The notes beneath the pieces are model-generated. The model was not told the origin of the DNA. It made no database searches and saw only the letters and a program-made list of their open reading frames with translations. Shown one piece after another: positions 1 through 6,742 of a stretch of 15,657 nt of DNA. Positions within the stretch are counted from its first letter, which is position 1; each line of letters begins with the position of its first letter. The stretch is from JAZKIX01 sp040384645. Its GTDB lineage: Bacteria; Pseudomonadota; Gammaproteobacteria; Burkholderiales; Burkholderiaceae_D. The stretch is from contig JAZKIX010000104.1 in NCBI GenBank assembly GCA_040384645.1, positions 1 through 15,657 of the forward strand. Direction: 5' to 3'. Position numbers and translations under genes: made by a program.

Positions 1-2
1 AC

Positions 3-242
3 ATGTCGGATATCGAACAACGCGTTAAGAAAATCGTCGCTGAGCAACTGGGCGTAGCTGAAGCTGACATCAAGATCGAGTCTTCATTTGTAGATGACCT
101 TGGTGCTGATTCACTTGATACAGTAGAGCTTGTGATGGCACTTGAAGACGAGTTTGAAATGGAAATTCCTGATGAGCAAGCTGAAAAAATCACTACAGTG
201 CAGCAAGCTATTGATTACGCGACTGCTCACGTCAAAGCGTAA
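3..242 (+). CDS. acpP: Acyl carrier protein
   Basis: This is the small cytosolic carrier that holds growing acyl chains as thioesters during type II fatty-acid synthesis. The 79-residue protein is the usual family length and is acidic throughout. The GADSLD motif places the 4'-phosphopantetheine attachment serine at residue 37. The helix that follows it, VELVMALEDEFEMEIPDE, is the conserved partner-recognition helix. The ATG lies two bases from the window edge, so its ribosome binding site and promoter are not visible. fabF follows after 29 bases in the same direction, the standard acpP-fabF pair, so the two are probably co-transcribed. The holo-ACP synthase gene acpS that would modify Ser37 is not in this window. 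Confidence 0.98.
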   Translation: MSDIEQRVKKIVAEQLGVAEADIKIESSFVDDLGADSLDTVELVMALEDEFEMEIPDEQAEKITTVQQAIDYATAHVKA

Positions 243-260
243 ACGGGTTTGATCAAGTTT

Positions 261-265
261 AGGAG
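261..265 (+). promoter_or_regulatory. Ribosome binding site that fixes the fabF start
   Basis: AGGAG lies six bases upstream of a TTG codon at 272. No ATG in the fabF frame is as well placed. The protein read from this TTG begins MSRSRERRVVVTGLG, which leads straight into the conserved ketoacyl synthase N-terminus. The site therefore supports TTG initiation. Confidence 0.8.
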
Positions 266-271
266 AATCGC

Positions 272-1519
272 TTGAGTCGATCACGTGAACGCCGCGTCGT
301 CGTTACCGGCCTGGGCTGTGTTTCACCGGTAGGGAACTCCGTTGCCTCCGCTTGGGATGCGGTTATTTCAGGAAAATCCGGTATTGCGACCATCACAAAA
401 TTTGATGCCTCGAATTTCAGTACGCATTTCGCTGGCGAAGTCAAAAATTTTAATATTGAGAGTTATATCCCTGCAAAAGAAGCCCGCCATATGGATACTT
501 TTATCCATTTTGGAATGGCGGCAGGCATGCAGGCCATGCAGGATTGTGGGCTTGAGGTAACAGAAGCGAACGCAGATCGTATTGGCGTTATTGTGGGTTC
601 TGGAATTGGAGGCTTGCCTTTAATTGAAGACACGCATGCTGAATTCGAAAAGCGCGGACCACGTCGCATATCGCCTTTTTTTGTGCCCGCGTCGATTATC
701 AATATGATCTCCGGGCATCTCTCAATTAAGTATGGTTTGAGAGGTCCGAATCTAGCGATTGTGACTGCTTGTACGACTGGTTTGCATTGCATCGGCGCGG
801 CTAGTCGCATGATTGAATATGGTGATGCCGATGTGATGATTGCTGGCGGTGCGGAGTCCACTATTTCAGCTCTAGGTTTGGGCGGGTTCGCCTCCGCGCG
901 TGCATTGTCTTCTCGTAACGATGATCCAGCAACTGCTTCGCGTCCTTGGGATAAAGATCGCGATGGATTTGTTTTGGGTGAGGGTGCTGGAGTCATGGTT
1001 TTGGAAGAATATGAACACGCTAAAGCGCGTGGTGCCAAAATTTATGCTGAAATACTTGGTTTTGGTATGAGCGCAGACGCTCATCATATGACGGCACCGC
1101 TTGAAGACGGTAGCGGAGCGAGTCGTTGCATGATTTCAGCTTTGAAAAATGCTAATGTCAATGCCGATCAAGTTGATTACGTTAATGCTCACGGTACCTC
1201 CACGCCATTGGGAGATCTTGCCGAAACTGTTGCGATTAAGCGAACATTGGGAGATCACGCGAAAAAGATCGTGGTGAACTCGACCAAGTCGATGACAGGT
1301 CATTTATTGGGTGGCGCAGGCGGTTTGGAGTCTGTTTTTACTGTGCTTGCTTTACACAATCAGATTTCGCCCCCGACCATTAATATTTTCAATCAAGATC
1401 CGGCTTGTGATCTTGATTATTGTGCAAATATTGCCCGTGAAATGCCTATCAACATCGCTGTGAAAAATTCGTTTGGTTTTGGCGGCACCAATGGCACAAT
1501 TGTTTTTGCTAGAATTTGA
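272..1519 (+). CDS. fabF: 3-oxoacyl-[acyl-carrier-protein] synthase II
   Basis: This is a beta-ketoacyl-ACP synthase (KAS II). It condenses malonyl-ACP with acyl-ACP to lengthen fatty acids in the cytosol. The 415 residues agree with the family length of about 413. The catalytic triad is visible: Cys167 in VTACTTG, His307 in NAHGTST and His344 in SMTGH. The offset from the E. coli residues Cys163, His303 and His340 is a constant four. The FGFGGTN loop near residues 401-407 is also present. Translation starts at TTG, supported by AGGAG six bases upstream. It follows acpP by 29 bases, matching the usual end of a fab cluster. A Cys-His-His set rather than Cys-His-Asn separates it from FabH, and the acpP linkage favours FabF over FabB. 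Confidence 0.97.
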   Translation: MSRSRERRVVVTGLGCVSPVGNSVASAWDAVISGKSGIATITKFDASNFSTHFAGEVKNFNIESYIPAKEARHMDTFIHFGMAAGMQAMQDCGLEVTEANADRIGVIVGSGIGGLPLIEDTHAEFEKRGPRRISPFFVPASIINMISGHLSIKYGLRGPNLAIVTACTTGLHCIGAASRMIEYGDADVMIAGGAESTISALGLGGFASARALSSRNDDPATASRPWDKDRDGFVLGEGAGVMVLEEYEHAKARGAKIYAEILGFGMSADAHHMTAPLEDGSGASRCMISALKNANVNADQVDYVNAHGTSTPLGDLAETVAIKRTLGDHAKKIVVNSTKSMTGHLLGGAGGLESVFTVLALHNQISPPTINIFNQDPACDLDYCANIAREMPINIAVKNSFGFGGTNGTIVFARI

Positions 1520-1536
1520 TTGTTTCTGCTTAATAA

Positions 1537-1566
1537 CCGTTCGTTCTTGATCTCGAGTGCGAACGG
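1537..1566 (+). terminator. Possible weak hairpin after fabF
   Basis: CCGTTCG at 1537-1543 pairs with CGAACGG at 1560-1566, and a short inner CTT/GAG pairing tightens the loop. It sits 18 bases after the fabF stop. No run of T follows, so a Rho-independent terminator is not well supported. It could instead be an mRNA 3'-end stabiliser or chance. Confidence 0.3.
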
Positions 1567-1585
1567 ATTCAACTACCTTCAATAA

Positions 1586-2092
1586 ATGTCCATTGCAGTA
1601 TCTGCAGTAGTCAAGCCTTCAAAGTTCGTGCTCTGCTTCGTGCTTGCTGTATGTCTGTTTTTATTTTATGTATTTGGGTTATTTTATATATATACGATTG
1701 GCAAGGACGCCGGAAATTCTAGCGCTATGATGGCTGGAGTTTTTATGTCTTTTGCGATTGGCTGCGTAGTACGGGCAGCAATTCAGTATCAAAGATGCTA
1801 CCAAATCGACATATCTGGAATTGGACAAATTCGGTTGACCGGGAAAAAAAGTTTTTCTGAAGTTATTTCGGTATATCCAAAAATCTGGCGCTTACCAAAC
1901 GAAGTAATCCGAGAAGGCGAATTGGTGGTTATTGAGCCAGGTACAACGTTGTGGGCGCACTTGATCCTATTGCGTTTGAAATCTCAGACAGGAGATATTT
2001 CAAACCTTATTATTTTACGCGACTCTACAAGCGCTGAATCTTTTAGGAAGTTGTCAGTGGCGTGTCGCTGGATTCTTGCTCATGAGCGTTAA
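1586..2092 (+). CDS. Small two-helix membrane protein, YgfX-like
   Basis: I do not recognise this 168-residue protein with certainty. Two hydrophobic segments are clear, at about residues 14-38 and 46-66, followed by a soluble, probably beta-rich tail. The tail pattern (LILLRLKS, then LIILRDS, then ESFRKLSVACRW) resembles the C-terminus of the YgfX/CptA family (PF07254), small inner-membrane proteins with this same two-helix-plus-tail layout. In pseudomonads a ygfX gene lies close to the algU (rpoE) operon, which supports the suggestion. Its reported partner SdhE is not encoded here. The ATG has no strong ribosome binding site. The DNA is visibly more AT-rich than fabF. A function in sigmaE signalling cannot be claimed from sequence. 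The reading frame is solid but the family call is moderate. Confidence 0.6.
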   Translation: MSIAVSAVVKPSKFVLCFVLAVCLFLFYVFGLFYIYTIGKDAGNSSAMMAGVFMSFAIGCVVRAAIQYQRCYQIDISGIGQIRLTGKKSFSEVISVYPKIWRLPNEVIREGELVVIEPGTTLWAHLILLRLKSQTGDISNLIILRDSTSAESFRKLSVACRWILAHER

Positions 2093-2127
2093 TTTACGAA
2101 AATTCATAAAAACCCATATTGCGTGTT

Positions 2128-2155
2128 GGAACTTATTAGCCAATTTTCACTCCAT
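2128..2155 (+). promoter_or_regulatory. Putative sigmaE (RpoE) promoter of the rpoE operon
   Basis: GGAACTT at 2128-2134 matches the sigmaE -35 consensus exactly. After a 16-base spacer, TCCAT at 2151-2155 is a partial match to the TCTGA/TCnAA-like -10 element. The predicted transcript would start near 2160, about 40 bases before the rpoE GTG. Autoregulation of rpoE by its own product is well established in other proteobacteria, so the location fits. The -10 match is imperfect. Confidence 0.65.
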
Positions 2156-2200
2156 GTATTTATGCGCGCGCATGTTGCATAGACACAAGGGAATTGGGGA

Positions 2201-2803
2201 GTGACGACAGACCGCGATATCGATCAACAGCTTGTCGAGCGGGTGCAGCGCGGCGACAAGAAAGCGTTTGATCTGTTGGTTTCGAAATACCAACGCAAGT
2301 TAATGCGATTAGTGTCGCGGTTGGTTCGCGACCAAGCTGAGGCCGAGGACGTTGTACAAGATGCGTTCATTAAAGCATATCGAGCATTACCGCAATTTCG
2401 CGGTGACTCAGCGTTTTACACTTGGTTATATAGAATTGGCATCAATACAGCAAAAAATTACTTAATGACGCAGGGAAGAAGGGCTCCGACTTCGACGGAT
2501 GTGGAAATTGAAGACGCCGAGAATTTTGATGATGGTGAGCATTTAAGAGATATCAATACGCCAGAATCAATGCTTGCGACGAAGCAGATTGCGGAAACAG
2601 TTAACACTGCAATGAATACTTTACCTGAGGAATTGCGGATGGCAATTACGTTGCGTGAAATAGAAGGTTTAAGTTACGAAGAAATTGCCGAAGTGATGGC
2701 TTGTCCTATAGGCACGGTTCGCAGCCGAATTTTTCGAGCCAGGGAAGGAATAGCAGATAAATTAAGACCATTGTTGGATATCGCAATCGACAAAAGATGG
2801 TAG
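2201..2803 (+). CDS. rpoE: RNA polymerase sigma-E factor (RpoE/AlgU)
   Basis: This is an ECF-family (group 4) sigma factor that directs RNA polymerase to envelope-stress promoters. Region 2 covers roughly residues 25-90, with the QAEAEDVVQDAFIKAYRA core and FRGDSAFYTWLYRI. Region 4 covers about 135-185, with the helix-turn-helix GLSYEEIAEVM followed by GTVRSRIFRAR. At 200 residues it has the expected length. Translation starts at GTG, with AAGGGAA about seven bases upstream. The anti-sigma gene rseA follows after 60 bases, then rseB and degP, so this is the complete sigmaE control locus. A sigmaE-like promoter at 2128-2155 suggests autoregulation. The sequence strongly resembles the RpoE type typical of betaproteobacteria. 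Confidence 0.97.
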   Translation: MTTDRDIDQQLVERVQRGDKKAFDLLVSKYQRKLMRLVSRLVRDQAEAEDVVQDAFIKAYRALPQFRGDSAFYTWLYRIGINTAKNYLMTQGRRAPTSTDVEIEDAENFDDGEHLRDINTPESMLATKQIAETVNTAMNTLPEELRMAITLREIEGLSYEEIAEVMACPIGTVRSRIFRAREGIADKLRPLLDIAIDKRW

Positions 2804-2863
2804 CGGTTGTAATGAGATGCCTGAGTTGTAAATTTTACTTATGTTGCTGATTTTGTGTAAACA

Positions 2864-3589
2864 ATGTTTAGTCAGATGAAAAATATTATGGATGCCAAAG
2901 AAATTATGCGCGAAAATATTTCCTCCTTGGTAGATGGCGAACTTGAAAATCAGCAACTCGATATCATTCTATTGGCATTGGAAAATGACGAATACGCGAA
3001 CATTTGGAATGCCTATCATCAGATTGGTGATGCACTTCGGTCAGATGAATTGGCATTTACATTGAGTTCCGATTTTTCCACCCGAATGTCGGCAAGATTG
3101 GCATTAGAACCAGAATTAACTAATATCGAGTCGGAAGTCAGCGCTCGCGTGAATAATGTGCGGCTAATATCAGACGCTGGGGCATTAAAGCACGGAGTTA
3201 TTAGCTTGGGATTGGCAGGGAGACAACGTTGGGGTACAGCAAAAAAAATATCTATTGTTGGTGCCACTGCAACTGCGACTGCTGTTGCAGCAATGTATTT
3301 TGCCGGCTCTCAATTAATGGTCGCCTCTAACGGCAGTTCAACAAGAAAGCAAACAGAAATCATAAACGCATCAACTGTATCGGCATTATCTGAGCGTAAT
3401 GACCCGACTACAGCACGGAATAGAAATTTGTCGATAATACAATCGCCTTCGACTACTCAAGGGGCAATTATGCTGCGCGATCCGGGAATCGATGATTATC
3501 TTCTCGCCCATCAACGGGTATCGCCTTCCATTTATAGCACTGCTCAATATGCGCGCTCCGCGACATTTTCCAGTGACTCTGAGAAATAA
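2864..3589 (+). CDS. rseA: Anti-sigma-E factor RseA (MucA)
   Basis: RseA is a single-pass inner-membrane protein that sequesters RpoE until regulated proteolysis releases it. The cytosolic N-terminal part has the family features RENISSLVDGEL and YHQIGDALRS (about residues 50-60). A hydrophobic membrane segment lies near residues 129-150. The last 90 or so residues would be periplasmic, where RseB binds. Position between rpoE and rseB confirms the assignment more than the sequence, which diverges fast in this family. The start is uncertain. In-frame ATGs occur at 2864, 2876 and 2888, none with a clear ribosome binding site. The one at 2888 gives MDAKEIMREN, closest to typical RseA N-termini. 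With the first start the protein is 241 residues. Confidence 0.9.
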   Translation: MFSQMKNIMDAKEIMRENISSLVDGELENQQLDIILLALENDEYANIWNAYHQIGDALRSDELAFTLSSDFSTRMSARLALEPELTNIESEVSARVNNVRLISDAGALKHGVISLGLAGRQRWGTAKKISIVGATATATAVAAMYFAGSQLMVASNGSSTRKQTEIINASTVSALSERNDPTTARNRNLSIIQSPSTTQGAIMLRDPGIDDYLLAHQRVSPSIYSTAQYARSATFSSDSEK

Positions 3590-3594
3590 GCCGT

Positions 3595-4617
3595 ATGCGA
3601 CTGGTAATTATTTCGATCAAATTTTATGTGGCGTTAATGCTGCTTTGGTGCAGCGCTTCGGTTGGTGCAGAAACACAGGATCCAATTCTTGATCGTCGTG
3701 AAGTGCAAGCGTTATTAAAAAAAATTCAAACCGCAGCTCAACAATTGAATTATTCCGGAACGTTCGTATATCAACAGGCGAGTCGCATGCGTACATCACG
3801 CATTACTCACCTAAAAGATGGCCGAAACGAAATAGCGAAACTTGAAATATTGGACGGCAAGCCACGTGAATACATTCGAATTAATGAGGAAATCACTTGT
3901 TATTTGCCTGAAATAAAAACCATTCAAATTGAAAAAAGAGAGTCGCTGGATGTATTTCCTGCGATTTTGGCAATAGGCCATGAACAATTGGCGGAGCAAT
4001 ACAGTATTCGGAAAGATAGTGGTGGCAGAGTGGCAGGCTTTGAGTGTGATGGAGTGACTTTGGAGCCGCGCGACAATTTGCGTTACGGATACAGGTTATG
4101 GGCAGACAAATCGACTGGGCTACTTCTAAAAGCGCAAACGCTAAATGAACGCAATGAAGTAGTGGAGCAAATTGCATTCACTCAGCTTTCTATCGGTGAT
4201 ATTGATCGGATCCGCGCAAAACCGAGTTTTGGGAATATTTCTGGTTGGCATGTAGAGAATGCGATGACAAGTCAAATCAGTTCGAGTGGCTGGACAGTCC
4301 AATGGGTACCGCCAGGATTTAAGAAAATTCGTGAGTTGAGACGTGTCGTGTCAGATGCCTCAAATAAAGCTGCGGCTTCAAGTAAACATGAGGATACGCA
4401 TCGAGAAATAAATCAAATCGTTTTTTCTGACGGTTTGGCAGCCATTTCGGTTTTTATCGAGCCAAATTCTGCGAACCACACCGATGGTTCTAGTCAGCAA
4501 GGTGCGATGAATATTACTGGCAAACGTCAAGGCGACTATTGGTTGACGATTGTTGGTGAAGTGCCAGCAGTGGCGATTAAAAAAGTAGCAGGTTCCATTG
4601 AATTTAAACCTAAATAA
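3595..4617 (+). CDS. rseB: Sigma-E regulatory protein RseB (MucB)
   Basis: RseB is a periplasmic protein that binds RseA and shields it from cleavage by DegS-type proteases. It also senses lipids and lipopolysaccharide in the E. coli system. The 340-residue product starts with a signal peptide whose hydrophobic core (VALMLLW) is followed by a likely cleavage site after SVGA at residue 25. The mature part begins with a helix and the LNYSGTFVYQQ motif typical of MucB/RseB. The large lipoprotein-fold domain runs to about residue 205. The smaller C-terminal domain contains WVPPGF and ends near SIEFKPK. The gene starts five bases after the rseA stop and ends seven bases before degP, so translation is probably coupled. 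Confidence 0.94.
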   Translation: MRLVIISIKFYVALMLLWCSASVGAETQDPILDRREVQALLKKIQTAAQQLNYSGTFVYQQASRMRTSRITHLKDGRNEIAKLEILDGKPREYIRINEEITCYLPEIKTIQIEKRESLDVFPAILAIGHEQLAEQYSIRKDSGGRVAGFECDGVTLEPRDNLRYGYRLWADKSTGLLLKAQTLNERNEVVEQIAFTQLSIGDIDRIRAKPSFGNISGWHVENAMTSQISSSGWTVQWVPPGFKKIRELRRVVSDASNKAAASSKHEDTHREINQIVFSDGLAAISVFIEPNSANHTDGSSQQGAMNITGKRQGDYWLTIVGEVPAVAIKKVAGSIEFKPK

Positions 4618-4624
4618 ACTATCC

Positions 4625-6097
4625 ATGAAAACTAGCCATTCTGTTAGTCAGTCATTTTCAGCAATGCTGTTGGGCGTCTCGGTCGCTTTTTTTGCGCCCC
4701 CTTTAATTGGTTTTATCAATTCAACGAATGCGGCGACAGTCGCAGGACTACCTGACTTTGCTGATTTGGTAGAAAAAACAGGATCTGCTGTCGTCAATAT
4801 TCGCACGACTGAAAAGGCGAAGGCGCCGACTGTTACACCGGGTGCAGATGACGAAGAAATGCAGGAATTTTTTCGACGTTTTTTTGGACAGCCGATTCCG
4901 AGACAGCAACCTGCACCATCGCCACGCGGTCGCAAGGCACCTCAGGAAGACGGAGAAGTGCAACGCGGTGTTGGGTCGGGATTTTTGATTTCGGCGGATG
5001 GGTATGTATTGACTAACGCGCACGTCGTCGATGGTGCTGATGAGGTATATGTCAAGTTAATCGATAAGCGAGAATTCAAGGCCAAGATTATTGGTGCAGA
5101 TAAGCGAACTGACGTGGCGTTAGTAAAGATCGATAGCACGAATTTGCCGCGCTTGATTTTGGGTGACTCCGACAAGATTAGAGTGGGCGAATGGGTGATT
5201 GCAATCGGTTCCCCCTTCGATTTGGACAATACTGTTACGGCCGGCATCATATCGGCCAAGGCACGTGACACCGGCGATTATTTACAATTAATTCAAACTG
5301 ACGTCGCAGTTAATCCTGGGAATTCTGGTGGGCCGCTGATTAATATGCGCGGCGAAGTGATTGGAATTAACTCTCAGATTTACAGCCGTTCTGGCGGTTA
5401 TATGGGAATATCGTTCGCTGTGCCAATTGATGAGGCAATGCGCGTGGCGGATCAGTTGAAGGCAAACGGCAAGGTTACGCGTGGTCGTATTGGCGTGCAA
5501 ATTGGTGAAGTTACCAAAGAGGTCGCCGAGTCTCTGGGTTTGGCTAAAGCACAAGGCGCACAAGTTCAGCGAATTGAAGCTGGTACACCCGCAGACAAGG
5601 CAGGCGTAGAGCCTGGCGACATCATACTTAAATACAACGGCATACCGATTGAGAGATCAACAGATTTACCGCGTCTTGTAGGTAGCACCAAGCCAGGCAC
5701 CCGTTCGACAATTACGATTTGGCGTAAGGGTGCCAGCAAGGACATTGCGATAACAATTGCCGAGATGGAACAAGAAAAAACCGCTAAAAAGGATGAGAAA
5801 AAAGCCAAACCGGAACAGCAAGTTGCAAATGCCTTAGGCTTGGTTGTGAGCGATTTGACTGATGCGCAGAAAAAAGAACTTAAAATTGAAGAAGGCGTTT
5901 CGGTAGATGCTGTAGAAGGTGCGGCTAGTCGTGCTGGATTGCGTGCAGGAGACGTAATTTCTCGCGTGAATAATGCCGATGTAAAGGACGCTAAACAATT
6001 TAATGTTTTGGTTTCCAAATTGGAGCCGAAAAAAGCAACAGTGGTATTAGTGCGACGGGGCGACGCATCGCAATTTGTTTTGATCAAGCCAAACTGA
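4625..6097 (+). CDS. degP: Periplasmic serine protease DegP/MucD (HtrA family)
   Basis: This is a Do-family protease and chaperone that clears misfolded envelope proteins. The 490-residue protein has an N-terminal signal sequence with a likely cut near residue 36 (STNAA). The trypsin-like domain carries the triad His133 (TNAHVVDGA), Asp163 (RTDVALVKI) and Ser234 (NPGNSGGPL). The LoopA region at about 64-112 is rich in Pro and charged residues. PDZ1 spans about 285-380. PDZ2 spans about 400-488, after a Lys/Glu-rich linker at 383-398. I chose the ATG at 4625 because it is seven bases after rseB and places the signal peptide at the N-terminus. A TTG at 4598 would overlap rseB. The gene occupies the mucD position and a strong terminator follows. 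Confidence 0.96.
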   Translation: MKTSHSVSQSFSAMLLGVSVAFFAPPLIGFINSTNAATVAGLPDFADLVEKTGSAVVNIRTTEKAKAPTVTPGADDEEMQEFFRRFFGQPIPRQQPAPSPRGRKAPQEDGEVQRGVGSGFLISADGYVLTNAHVVDGADEVYVKLIDKREFKAKIIGADKRTDVALVKIDSTNLPRLILGDSDKIRVGEWVIAIGSPFDLDNTVTAGIISAKARDTGDYLQLIQTDVAVNPGNSGGPLINMRGEVIGINSQIYSRSGGYMGISFAVPIDEAMRVADQLKANGKVTRGRIGVQIGEVTKEVAESLGLAKAQGAQVQRIEAGTPADKAGVEPGDIILKYNGIPIERSTDLPRLVGSTKPGTRSTITIWRKGASKDIAITIAEMEQEKTAKKDEKKAKPEQQVANALGLVVSDLTDAQKKELKIEEGVSVDAVEGAASRAGLRAGDVISRVNNADVKDAKQFNVLVSKLEPKKATVVLVRRGDASQFVLIKPN

Positions 6098-6116
6098 TTG
6101 GATTGTTTTTACTAGT

Positions 6117-6152
6117 GGGCTGCATGTCACTTGTGACTTGCAGCCCATTTTT
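6117..6152 (+). terminator. Rho-independent terminator of the rpoE-degP operon
   Basis: GGGCTGCA at 6117-6124 pairs perfectly with TGCAGCCC at 6139-6146. After one T-T mismatch, an inner GTCA/TGAC stem extends the hairpin, and a run of five T follows at 6148-6152. It begins 19 bases after the degP stop. It is a well-formed plus-strand terminator. Confidence 0.88.
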
Positions 6153-6171
6153 ATTGGAAATTCTATTCGTA

Positions 6172-6432
6172 ATGAAAACGTGTTCTTTAACTATTTATTC
6201 CCGATCATATTGTCATCTCTGTGACGATATGGTCGCAGCGCTGCGTAGCTTGCAAACACCATATGAATTGGTTATCGATGTAGTTGACGTCGACGCCGAT
6301 AGTGATTTGTTAGCGATGTATGACGAATTGGTACCAGTGTTGGTTGGCATACGACCTAACGGGGAGCAAGTGAAGCTTTGTCATTACTATCTTGATGAAG
6401 TTGTTGTGAGAAGTTTTGTGTTACTTGAATGA
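6172..6432 (+). CDS. Glutaredoxin-like thiol protein (DUF836 family)
   Basis: This small 87-residue cytosolic protein has a thioredoxin-fold N-terminus, LTIYSRSYCHLCDDM, with a CxxC redox pair at Cys14 and Cys17. The later segment VDVDADSDLLAMYDELVPVLV contains the expected cis-Pro region. This matches the glutaredoxin-like DUF836 family (PF05768), whose physiological partners are mostly unknown. Genes of this kind are often found between degP and lepA in betaproteobacteria, so the position fits. The ATG at 6172 is chosen because a longer in-frame reading from a TTG at 6103 would run through the degP terminator and add a hydrophobic stretch foreign to the family. The start lies only 19 bases after that terminator and its ribosome binding site is weak. 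Confidence 0.85.
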   Translation: MKTCSLTIYSRSYCHLCDDMVAALRSLQTPYELVIDVVDVDADSDLLAMYDELVPVLVGIRPNGEQVKLCHYYLDEVVVRSFVLLE

Positions 6433-6447
6433 AATCTGGATCACTAA

Positions 6448-6471
6448 AATACTGGAGGTAGTATTATTTTT
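6448..6471 (+). terminator. Probable weak terminator after the glutaredoxin-like gene
   Basis: AATACT at 6448-6453 pairs with AGTATT at 6460-6465 around a GGAGGT loop, and ATTTTT follows at 6466-6471. It starts 16 bases after the stop codon. The stem is short and mostly A-T, so termination would be partial. The loop sequence is also a perfect Shine-Dalgarno core. Confidence 0.5.
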
Positions 6472-6505
6472 ATGCCTTTATATCTGAGCGGGAATGGCAT
6501 TGTTT

Positions 6506-6607
6506 TGGCATATACTCCCTTAAAAAATCATATTTTCCAAGCCGTAGCAATAAAGTTCTGCCGCGATTGTTGATGGCATATAAACAAACGTAGACGTTGA
6601 TATGCCA
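6506..6607. repeat. Three copies of TGGCATAT, two direct and one inverted
   Basis: TGGCATATA occurs at 6506-6514 and again at 6574-6582. The reverse complement ATATGCCA lies at 6600-6607. The first copy overlaps the TATACT -10-like box. The second and third form the arms of the hairpin at 6570-6611. The first could pair with the third instead. This could be a protein-binding operator or an RNA with two alternative folds. The function is unknown. Confidence 0.5.
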
Positions 6608-6611
6608 CCAA
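6570..6611 (+). ncRNA. Candidate structured RNA hairpin upstream of lepA
   Basis: TTG-A-TGGCATAT at 6570-6581 pairs with ATATGCCA-C-CAA at 6600-6611, giving eleven pairs with one A-C mismatch. Inside it AACG at 6587-6590 pairs with CGTT at 6595-6598 around a TAGA loop. No T-run follows, so it is not a terminator. It may be part of a small RNA or leader. I recognise no known RNA family. Confidence 0.35.
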
Positions 6612-6679
6612 ATTGTTAAGGGCTATTGCCTTGTCTAGTCCGGCGTAGTAATTCGTGGGCTTTTCCCCTCGAAATCCGG

Positions 6680-6685
6680 TAAAAT
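6680..6685 (+). promoter_or_regulatory. Possible -10 element of the lepA promoter
   Basis: TAAAAT fits a sigma70 -10 box and would start transcription near 6691-6692, just before the terminator hairpin at 6701. No good -35 hexamer is seen at 16-18 bases upstream, so the call rests on the -10 and on position. Confidence 0.3.
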
Positions 6686-6700
6686 GCAGCACTTGTAACA

Positions 6701-6742
6701 AGGCGCTCGTCTGCGGATTGCCCCGCTCGGAGCGCTTTTTTT
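6701..6742 (+). terminator. Strong terminator-like hairpin before lepA
   Basis: AGGCGCTC at 6701-6708 pairs with GAGCGCTT at 6730-6737. An inner GCGG/CCGC stem (6713-6716 with 6723-6726) extends it, and seven T follow at 6736-6742. It ends 49 bases before the lepA start. It may end an upstream transcript, or act as an attenuator if lepA is transcribed from a promoter before it. Confidence 0.8.

Noticed and set aside
463..1038. Long minus-strand frame (191 codons) inside fabF
   Set aside because: It lies entirely within a well-supported fabF gene and is a shadow of its codon bias.
4598..4624. DegP start at TTG 4598
   Set aside because: It would overlap the rseB coding end and disrupt the signal-peptide layout. 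The ATG at 4625 is better placed.
5566..6087. Minus-strand 173-codon frame inside degP
   Set aside because: It is antisense to the conserved PDZ region and has no family features, so it is a shadow frame.
6103..6171. N-terminally extended glutaredoxin starting at TTG 6103
   Set aside because: The extension would be translated through the terminator hairpin and adds a hydrophobic stretch not seen in the family.
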